Shown: piece by piece, positions 58,719 to 64,000 of the stretch | Layout: the number at the start of each line of letters is the position of its first letter | How positions within the stretch are numbered: position 1 is the first letter of the stretch | Assembly (NCBI GenBank): GCA_963169915.1 | Contig: CAUJEM010000100.1 | Span: 1 to 64,000 of the forward strand | Reading direction: 5' to 3' | Length of the DNA: 64,000 nt | Origin: Myxococcota bacterium | GTDB lineage: Bacteria > Myxococcota_A > Polyangia > Polyangiales > Polyangiaceae | The notes under the pieces: model-generated | Told to the model about the DNA's origin: nothing | The model's database searches: none | The model's input: the letters and a program-made list of their open reading frames with translations, nothing else | Made by a program: the position numbers and the translations under genes

Positions 58719-60305
58719 TCAGGCAAGCTCCTTGGTCTTGTCGAAGCGCAGCTCCGGGTAGTCCTCTTGGGTCCGCTCGAGGTGCCAGTGGTTGCGCGGC
58801 AAGAACACCAGCGCGCCGGTGTGATCCTGCGCGAGGTTGGCCTTCAGCTCGTCCTCGAAGCGCTCGCGCAGCGCGCGGTCTCCGCCGGACACCCAGCGCG
58901 CCGTCTGGAAGCTCGTCCCCTCGAACTGGACGGGGACGTCGTACTCGGAGCGGATCCGATCCGCCAGCACGTCGAACTGGAGCGCCCCGACCACGCCCAC
59001 GATCCAGCTCCCGCCGAGCACGGTCTTGAAGACCGCGCCGGCACCCTCCTCGGCGAGCTGCTCGAGGGCGCGCCCGAGGTGCTTGGCGCGGAGCGGATCC
59101 AAGGCGCGCACGCTCCGCAGCAGCTCCGGCGCGAAGGTGGGGATGCCCGTGAACTGCAGCGCCTCGCCCTCGGTGAGGGCGTCGCCGATCCGCAGCAGGC
59201 CGTGGTTGGGGATGCCCATGATGTCACCGGGGAAGGCCTCCTCCGCCAGCTCCCGGTCACGCGCGAGGAAGAGCACGGGGTTGTGGACGCTCACCTGCTT
59301 GCCGGTGCGGACGTGGGTCAGCTTCATCCCGCGCTGGAAGTGCCCGGAGCAGAGCCGCACGAAGGCGATCCGGTCGCGATGCTTGGGGTCCATGTTCGCT
59401 TGGATCTTGAAGACGAAGGCGCTCACGCGGGGCTCGCTGGGCTCCACGACGCGCTGGGCGGTGCGCTGTGGGCGGGGGGGAGGGGCGAAGTCCGCCAGCC
59501 CTTGCAGCAGCTCCCTGACGCCGAAGGCGTGGATGGCGCTGCCGAAGAAGACGGGGGAGAGGTGCCCCTCCCGGTAGCTCTGCAGGTCGAAGGGCTTGCA
59601 CAGCGCGCGCGCCATCTCCGCCTCCTCCCGCAGGGTGCGCAGGGCGTTCGGCGGCAGGAGCGCTTCGAGGCGCGGATCGTCGAGGCCGTGCACCGTCTCG
59701 CCCTCGGCGCCGAGGCGCTCGCGGCTGCGCTCGACGAGCGCCAGGCTGTCCTTCAAGAGGTCATAGCAGCCGAGGAAGCTCTTCCCCATGCCGATGGGCC
59801 AGCTCGCCGGGGAGACGTCGAGGGCGAGGGTCTGCTCCACCTCGCTCATCAAGTCGAAGGGGTCGCGGCCATCGCGGTCGAGCTTGTTCACGAAGGTGAT
59901 GATCGGCACGTCGCGCAAGCGGCACACCTCGAACAGCTTGCGGGTCTGCTCCTCGATGCCCTTGCCGGCGTCGATGACCATCACGGCGGAGTCCACGGCG
60001 GTGAGCGTCCGGTAGGTGTCCTCGCTGAAGTCCTCGTGCCCCGGCGTGTCCAGGAGGTTGAAGGTGCAGCCGCCGAACTCGAAGGTCATGGCCGAGGCGG
60101 TGACGCTGATGCCGCGCTCGCGCTCGACCTTCATCCAGTCCGAGTGGGCGCGGCGCTGCTCCCCGCGCGCCTTGACCGCGCCGGCGAGCTGGATGGCGCC
60201 CCCGAAGAGCAGCAGCTTCTCGGTGAGGGTGGTCTTACCGGCGTCCGGGTGCGAAATGATGGCGAAGGTGCGACGACGGGCGACCTCGGATCGAAGCTCG
60301 GTCAT
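58719..60305 (-). CDS. prfC: Peptide chain release factor 3
   Basis: A 528-residue RF3, the GTPase that removes RF1/RF2 from the ribosome after termination. G1 is SHPDAGKTTLTEK, the switch stretch is RAHSDWMKVERERGISVT, G3 DTPGHEDFSEDTYR and G4 VNKLDRDG. Length agrees with the family (about 529). The frame is open further upstream, but ATG 60305 begins the conserved protein. Convergent with pgi, divergent from a lipoprotein gene. Confidence 0.96.
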   Translation of the reverse strand: MTELRSEVARRRTFAIISHPDAGKTTLTEKLLLFGGAIQLAGAVKARGEQRRAHSDWMKVERERGISVTASAMTFEFGGCTFNLLDTPGHEDFSEDTYRTLTAVDSAVMVIDAGKGIEEQTRKLFEVCRLRDVPIITFVNKLDRDGRDPFDLMSEVEQTLALDVSPASWPIGMGKSFLGCYDLLKDSLALVERSRERLGAEGETVHGLDDPRLEALLPPNALRTLREEAEMARALCKPFDLQSYREGHLSPVFFGSAIHAFGVRELLQGLADFAPPPRPQRTAQRVVEPSEPRVSAFVFKIQANMDPKHRDRIAFVRLCSGHFQRGMKLTHVRTGKQVSVHNPVLFLARDRELAEEAFPGDIMGIPNHGLLRIGDALTEGEALQFTGIPTFAPELLRSVRALDPLRAKHLGRALEQLAEEGAGAVFKTVLGGSWIVGVVGALQFDVLADRIRSEYDVPVQFEGTSFQTARWVSGGDRALRERFEDELKANLAQDHTGALVFLPRNHWHLERTQEDYPELRFDKTKELA

Positions 60306-60392
60306 GGCGGCGGCGCACGATGGCAGATGTTGACGGCCCGAGCCATGCTCTCGTCGTACCCTCGAGGCCGGAGCTGGGCTAAGACGCCGACG

Positions 60393-61217
60393 ATGCGCCG
60401 CCTGCTCGCTCCCTTCGTCGCTGTCGTGGCTCTCGGCTGCGGGGGCGCGCCGCCCCCTGCGGAGGCCCCCGGCGCCGCCGAGCTCGTCCGCGTGGAGCCT
60501 GCGGCGTCGGCGTCGTCGCCGCCGTCGTCGCCGCCTGCCCCCGCGGCGGCGCCATCGCCCAGCTCGGCGTGGGTGGCGCCGGAGGGCGTGCCCGCCACCG
60601 ATCACCCCTTCTCCCCGGAGGACTACCGCCGCGCCGTGGTGGGGCTCGCTCGAGTCGCCGAGCACGGTAGGGAAGGGCTGCCGCGCTTCGACGGCGGCGG
60701 CGACGCGCTGATCCGCCACCTGACGTCGCCGTCGCAGCTCGAGGTGCTCGCCGACGTGAGCGTCTTGGCGAGCGAGCGCTCGGCCTTGGCGCAGGGCTAC
60801 GTCTCGCAGCTCCCGGAGCTGCTCAAGCTCTACCTCCCAGGCAGCGACGGGCTGGATTTTCCGCGAGAGCAGGTGGCCATCGTGCGGCAGCTGCTCGACG
60901 CGCTCGGCCTCGCGCTGACGCTCTCCACGGGCAAGGTCGCCGGCGCCCGCCCCAACGCGGAGCTGGCGGCGGCGCAGCGCCGGACGCTGGTCGGCGTGCT
61001 CGGCGGCGCGCTCAGCCTCGCGGGCGAGCGCGCACGCTACACCGAGACGCAGCGCGTGGAGCTGCTGCAAGCGGCGCTCCACGCCGCGCGGAGCGCTGGG
61101 ATCTCCGGCGCGGAGGTGGGGCTCGGGGAGCAGGCGCGGGCGCTCGAGGCGAGCGAGCAGGCCCCGCGCGTGAAGGACGCGTGGCGGGCCGTCGGCGCCG
61201 CTCTGGCTGCGCCATGA
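60393..61217 (+). CDS. Small lipoprotein of unknown function
   Basis: A 274-residue lipoprotein with lipobox VAVVALGCGGA (Cys about 16). A Pro/Ala/Ser linker (about residues 17-57) is followed by a helical domain (DYRRAVVGLARVAEHGREG through LARSAGISGAEVG). No enzyme motif recognised. I chose ATG 60393 because it starts the signal peptide; an open frame to the left is antisense to prfC and rejected. Confidence 0.7.
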   Translation: MRRLLAPFVAVVALGCGGAPPPAEAPGAAELVRVEPAASASSPPSSPPAPAAAPSPSSAWVAPEGVPATDHPFSPEDYRRAVVGLARVAEHGREGLPRFDGGGDALIRHLTSPSQLEVLADVSVLASERSALAQGYVSQLPELLKLYLPGSDGLDFPREQVAIVRQLLDALGLALTLSTGKVAGARPNAELAAAQRRTLVGVLGGALSLAGERARYTETQRVELLQAALHAARSAGISGAEVGLGEQARALEASEQAPRVKDAWRAVGAALAAP

Positions 61218-61310
61218 GGGCCTCCGGCGGCAGCGTCGGCCGGGCCGCTCCTCCACGTCCGTCACTTGGGGCTTGACCGAGGCGGCTAGTCCCGATGAGA
61301 GTCTCGGGCG

Positions 61311-61332
61311 CGGTGCGGGGCACCTCGCACCG
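61311..61332 (+). promoter_or_regulatory. Stem-loop in the 5' region of the DUF3015 gene
   Basis: CGGTGCG-GGGCACCT-CGCACCG is a perfect 7-base stem with an 8-base loop, ending 22 bases before the DUF3015 ATG and upstream of its GGGAGG ribosome site. A TTGACC lies at 61273-61278, so the stem would be early in the message and could stabilise it. Confidence 0.35.
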
Positions 61333-61354
61333 TGAACCTTCGGGAGGTCATTCG

Positions 61355-61879
61355 ATGAAGTCAGTCAAGATGTTCGGTCTGTTGGTCGCTGGGGCCATGC
61401 TCGCGAGCGGGGTGGCGCAGGCCGAGTCCGCCAAGCAGCAGCTCGGAGTGCGTGGCGGCAGCGGTGGTGGTTACGGGCCGGCGGGCTGCGGGCTCGGGTC
61501 CCTCTTGTTCGAGCCCAGCTCTGGCTTCACGCAGATCTTCGCGGCGACCACCAACGGCACCTTCGCCAGCCAGACCTTCGGCATCAGCACGGGCACCAGC
61601 AACTGTGACAGCGGCGGGGGCGGCAGCGCCAGCGCCAAGGCCTTCGTGCAGACCAACCGGGTCGCCTTGGCCAAGGACGCAGCGCGCGGCAGCGGCGAGA
61701 CCATCGACAGCCTGGCGGAGCTGGCGGGCTGCCAGGACTCCACCGCGGTGGGCAGCGCGCTCCAGAAGCACTTCGATGAGCTGTTCCCCAGCGCGGACGC
61801 CAGCAATGAGCAGGTGAGCGACGCCGTGGTGGAGACGCTGCGGAGCGACGCCAGCCTCCAGTGCAGCAACGTCGGCTGA
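61355..61879 (+). CDS. DUF3015 family secreted protein
   Basis: A 174-residue DUF3015 protein. The signal peptide MKSVKMFGLLVAGAMLASGV ends near AQAES, with a signal-peptidase-I site. The mature part shows AGCGLGSLLFEP, QTFGISTGTSNC and NRVALAKDAARGSGETID with paired Cys. The protein is periplasmic or exported; its role is unknown. I start at ATG 61355, with GGGAGG seven bases before, rather than at GTG/ATG sites upstream. A DUF4105 gene follows directly, a pair I recall seeing in other bacteria. Confidence 0.85.
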   Translation: MKSVKMFGLLVAGAMLASGVAQAESAKQQLGVRGGSGGGYGPAGCGLGSLLFEPSSGFTQIFAATTNGTFASQTFGISTGTSNCDSGGGGSASAKAFVQTNRVALAKDAARGSGETIDSLAELAGCQDSTAVGSALQKHFDELFPSADASNEQVSDAVVETLRSDASLQCSNVG

Positions 61880-61899
61880 GCTCACGCGAGGGAGGACGG

Positions 61900-63903
61900 G
61901 TGAGCCGAAGGCAGCTTCCTGGCTGCCTTCGGCTCATCGTCGTTTTGTGGGGGCTGTCGCTCGCGGCGTGGGGCGCGCCGCCGCCAGTCGCCGTAGCGCC
62001 CGTGGAGCGCGCCAGCGACGCCTTGGGGCCTGCGCCGGGCTCGGCGGCCGTCGTCCAGGAGACGGAGCGGCTCGTGGCCCTCGCCCGCGCAAGGCGCTTG
62101 CAAGAGGCGGTCACCTGGCGCCGGCTCCTGCACTATCGGCAAGGGTGGTTCGGCGGTGAGAGTCAGGCGCGCTCGCCCAGCTTCTTTCTGGCGAAGGACG
62201 GCGCCGAAGATCCCGCCGCGGAGCTGGAGGCCACCCTGCGGGGGCTGGTGCGCCCCTGGCGGCCGGCGGACGCGCGCGAGCAGCACCCGTTCTGCCGCTT
62301 CCCCGCGCGGCTCGCCTGGCTGACGCGGGAGCTCGGCATCGACTGGGCGCGGCTGCCGACGCGGCGCTGCCCGCGCTGGGAGCAGTTCCAGCAGCTGCTC
62401 CAGCCGCGCGGCGTCACGTTGGTGTTCTCGGCTTATTACCTCAACAACCCAGCCAGCGCCTTCGGGCATACCTTCTTACGCTTCGACAAGGTTCCCGTGG
62501 GGCAACCCCAGCGCCAAGAGCTGCTGGACTACGGCGTGGACTTCAGCGCAGAGGTGGATACCGGCAACGCGCTGCTCTACGCGTTCAAGGGCATGACGGG
62601 GATGTTCCCCGGCGTGTTCAAGAAGCTGCCGTACTACTACAAGGTGCGAGAGTACGCGGACTACGAGTCGCGAGATCTCTGGCAGTACCAGCTCGAGCTC
62701 TCCCAGGCAGAGGTAGAGTTCTTGTTGGCCCACGTCTGGGAGCTCGGCTCCACCGTGTTCGCCTACTACTATCTCACGGAGAACTGCTCGTACCACGTGT
62801 TGTCGGCGGTCGAGGTGGTGCGCCCCAGCATGGAGCTGGTCTCGCGGCTCGGCTGGCCGGTGCTCCCGGCGGAGACGGTGCGGGCGCTGCGCAGCGTGCC
62901 GGGGCTCATCGGCGCGGTGACGTATCGGCCGAGCAACCGCTCGCAGTTCGCGCGACGTGTCCAGCGCCTCAGCGCCGAGGAGCGCGCGTTCGTGGTGGCG
63001 CTGCTCGAAGATCCTGCGACGCCGACGCCGGAGGGGCTGTCGCTCGAGCGCCAGGCGGCGGCGCTCGACGCGGCGCTGGATCTCGGCGATCAGCGCTGGG
63101 CCAAGGAGCTGGTCTTCGACGCCCCCACGGAGGGCAAGCGCCACCAGCAGGCCCTGCTGAGCCGCCGCGCGCGGCTCGGCGTGCGGAGCCCGCCACTGGA
63201 GGTCGTCATCCCTTGGGGGGAGGCGCCCCACCTCAGCCACGGGCCACGCCGCGCGGAGCTGGGCTCGGGCTGGTCTCGCGTGGACGGCTGGCACCACCTG
63301 GCCACGCTGCGCGTCGCGGTCCACTCCCTCGACGATCCGGCGCAGGGCTACCCCGACGGCACGAGCCTGGAATTCTTCCCGCTCCGCCTGCGCTACTCGG
63401 TGGGCTCACACCGGCTGTCGCTGGACGAGGCCTACTTCGTCCGCGTCAGCTCCTTGTCGCCGCTCAGCCGCTTCGAGCAGGCGTGGTCGTGGCGTCTTCG
63501 GCTCGGGGCGGAGCGCCTCTACGACGCGGGCTGCCAAGACTGCCTGGCGGGCGTGCTCGGCTTCGCGGCCGGGGGTACGCTCTCCGCGCTGGACGACGCG
63601 CTGCTGCTCTATGGCTTGGTGGATCTCGGCGTCCAGGGGCTCGCCCCCCTCGACGGGGTGGCGGGGGCCCCTGTCCGGCTCGGAGCGTCGCCGACGCTCG
63701 GCTGGCGGCTGCGCGCGCACCGGCGCTGGGTGAGCTGGCTCGAGCTTCAAGCGCCGATCTATCCGGCGCAGACCCCGCGCCTCTCGGGGCTGCTGCACGC
63801 CAGCTCGCGCTATCTGGTCGCGCCGGAGCTGGCGCTCTTCTTCGACGCGCGCTGGTACCCCGGAGAGACGACGGCGACGCTCGGCTCGAGCTTCTACTTC
63901 TGA
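61900..63903 (+). CDS. DUF4105-domain membrane-associated protein
   Basis: A 667-residue DUF4105 protein. The chosen GTG 61900 has GGGAGG five bases before and gives a good signal peptide (basic SRRQ, then LIVVLWGLSLAAWG and a likely cleavage before APPP). DUF4105 is recognised by FSAYYLNNPASAFGHTFLRF, the ENCSYH stretch and YYYKVREYADYE; the conserved His and Cys suggest a papain-like amidase or similar hydrolase. The C-terminal 230 residues have a beta-barrel-like pattern ending in SSFYF with a terminal Phe, so an outer-membrane location is likely. It overlaps the next gene's stop on the other strand by 10 bases. Function unknown. Confidence 0.83.
   Translation: MSRRQLPGCLRLIVVLWGLSLAAWGAPPPVAVAPVERASDALGPAPGSAAVVQETERLVALARARRLQEAVTWRRLLHYRQGWFGGESQARSPSFFLAKDGAEDPAAELEATLRGLVRPWRPADAREQHPFCRFPARLAWLTRELGIDWARLPTRRCPRWEQFQQLLQPRGVTLVFSAYYLNNPASAFGHTFLRFDKVPVGQPQRQELLDYGVDFSAEVDTGNALLYAFKGMTGMFPGVFKKLPYYYKVREYADYESRDLWQYQLELSQAEVEFLLAHVWELGSTVFAYYYLTENCSYHVLSAVEVVRPSMELVSRLGWPVLPAETVRALRSVPGLIGAVTYRPSNRSQFARRVQRLSAEERAFVVALLEDPATPTPEGLSLERQAAALDAALDLGDQRWAKELVFDAPTEGKRHQQALLSRRARLGVRSPPLEVVIPWGEAPHLSHGPRRAELGSGWSRVDGWHHLATLRVAVHSLDDPAQGYPDGTSLEFFPLRLRYSVGSHRLSLDEAYFVRVSSLSPLSRFEQAWSWRLRLGAERLYDAGCQDCLAGVLGFAAGGTLSALDDALLLYGLVDLGVQGLAPLDGVAGAPVRLGASPTLGWRLRAHRRWVSWLELQAPIYPAQTPRLSGLLHASSRYLVAPELALFFDARWYPGETTATLGSSFYF
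61901..61946 (+). terminator. 15-bp perfect hairpin plus TTTT, inside the start of the DUF4105 gene
   Basis: Arms TGAGCCGAAGGCAGC (61901-61915) and GCTGCCTTCGGCTCA (61922-61936) pair perfectly around a 6-base loop, and TTTT follows at 61943-61946. It begins 21 bases after the DUF3015 stop, as an intrinsic terminator would, but also one base into the DUF4105 GTG codon (61900), inside the signal-peptide codons. Confidence 0.7.
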
Positions 63904-64000
63904 GCCGACGCGGGCTCCGGAGCGGCGCCTCGGCGAGCGTGGAGCGAGGCGAGGTCGACGACGAAGCGGTATTTCACGTCGTTCTTGGCGAGCCGCTCGT
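63894..64000 (-). CDS. Zinc-dependent alcohol dehydrogenase, C-terminal end only
   Basis: The last 35 codons of a gene that enters from the right; the stop TAG is at 63894-63896. The visible end ERLAKNDVKYRFVVDLASLH is the characteristic C-terminus of YahK/AdhC-type zinc alcohol dehydrogenases, followed by about 13 Ala/Pro/Arg-rich residues. The cofactor and zinc motifs lie outside the window. Confidence 0.75.
   Translation of the reverse strand, partial: ERLAKNDVKYRFVVDLASLHARRGAAPEPASAQK

Noticed and set aside
58767-60392. Plus-strand extension of the lipoprotein at 60393
   Set aside because: It is antisense to prfC, whose GTPase motifs are complete; the lipobox begins after ATG 60393.
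1-64000. tRNA, rRNA, transposase or integrase genes
   Set aside because: None was recognised by eye in the gaps or in translations; a covariance-model scan would be needed to exclude small RNAs.

Overview
The window is very GC-rich and densely packed with genes, many of them starting with GTG or TTG. Its content points to a member of the Myxococcota (myxobacteria and relatives, possibly Polyangiales or Sandaracinaceae). The clues are: many lipoproteins of unknown function, a degenerate Ser/Thr kinase, DUF3015/DUF4105 proteins, a SprT-DUF2786 fusion, GH92 and GH31 surface lipoproteins, and an ElbD-like multidomain lipid enzyme that I know only from myxobacterial ether-lipid work. No rRNA, tRNA, insertion sequence, integrase or CRISPR array was seen. 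The region reads as stable chromosome.

Layout. 1-3927: end of a FadL-type porin, a deoxyhypusine-synthase-like enzyme, then rnd-apaG. 4052-12117: a tight four-gene lipid operon (HAD-IB phosphatase, LarA-like protein, a 1562-residue reductase/ligase/ACP/acyltransferase/SCP2 fusion, extended SDR). Two of its three junctions overlap by ATGA or share bases, and palindromes lie upstream. 12146-14152: a small acyltransferase and a four-repeat S1 RNA-binding protein. 14281-20579: SprT-like protease, thioesterase, GH92 lipoprotein and two tandem zinc-ribbon membrane proteins. 20599-32253: a long minus-strand stretch with two lipoproteins, a 4-hydroxybutyryl-CoA dehydratase-type flavoprotein, a DTW tRNA-modifying enzyme overlapping a GH31 lipoprotein, two uncharacterised proteins, a GST and a cysteine-synthase-type enzyme. 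32403-42620: a nadE whose glutaminase domain seems to lack its cysteine, an L,D-transpeptidase, mutH, an extensin-like protein with a long Pro/Ala/Lys tail, a radical SAM protein, a TetR regulator with its own palindrome, truD and a PP2C phosphatase.

42654-50993 is the branched-chain amino-acid operon, read leftwards as ilvB-ilvN-ilvC-leuA-leuC-leuD-leuB. Its leader has every part of a ribosome-mediated attenuator: a sigma70-like promoter, an apparently leaderless 40-codon leader peptide with a Leu/Val-rich end, a 13-nt segment that can pair with the terminator's 5' arm, and a GC-rich terminator just before ilvB. 51223-64000 holds a hydrolase-fold lipoprotein, a HAD-IG nucleotidase with a pseudokinase, pgi, prfC, a lipoprotein, the DUF3015-DUF4105 pair (with a 15-bp perfect terminator-like hairpin inside the second gene's signal-peptide codons) and the tail of a zinc alcohol dehydrogenase.

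The most rewarding items for follow-up are the ether-lipid operon and its controls, the ilv-leu attenuator, the MutH outside Gammaproteobacteria, the cysteine-less NadE, the pseudokinase and the terminator inside the DUF4105 gene.
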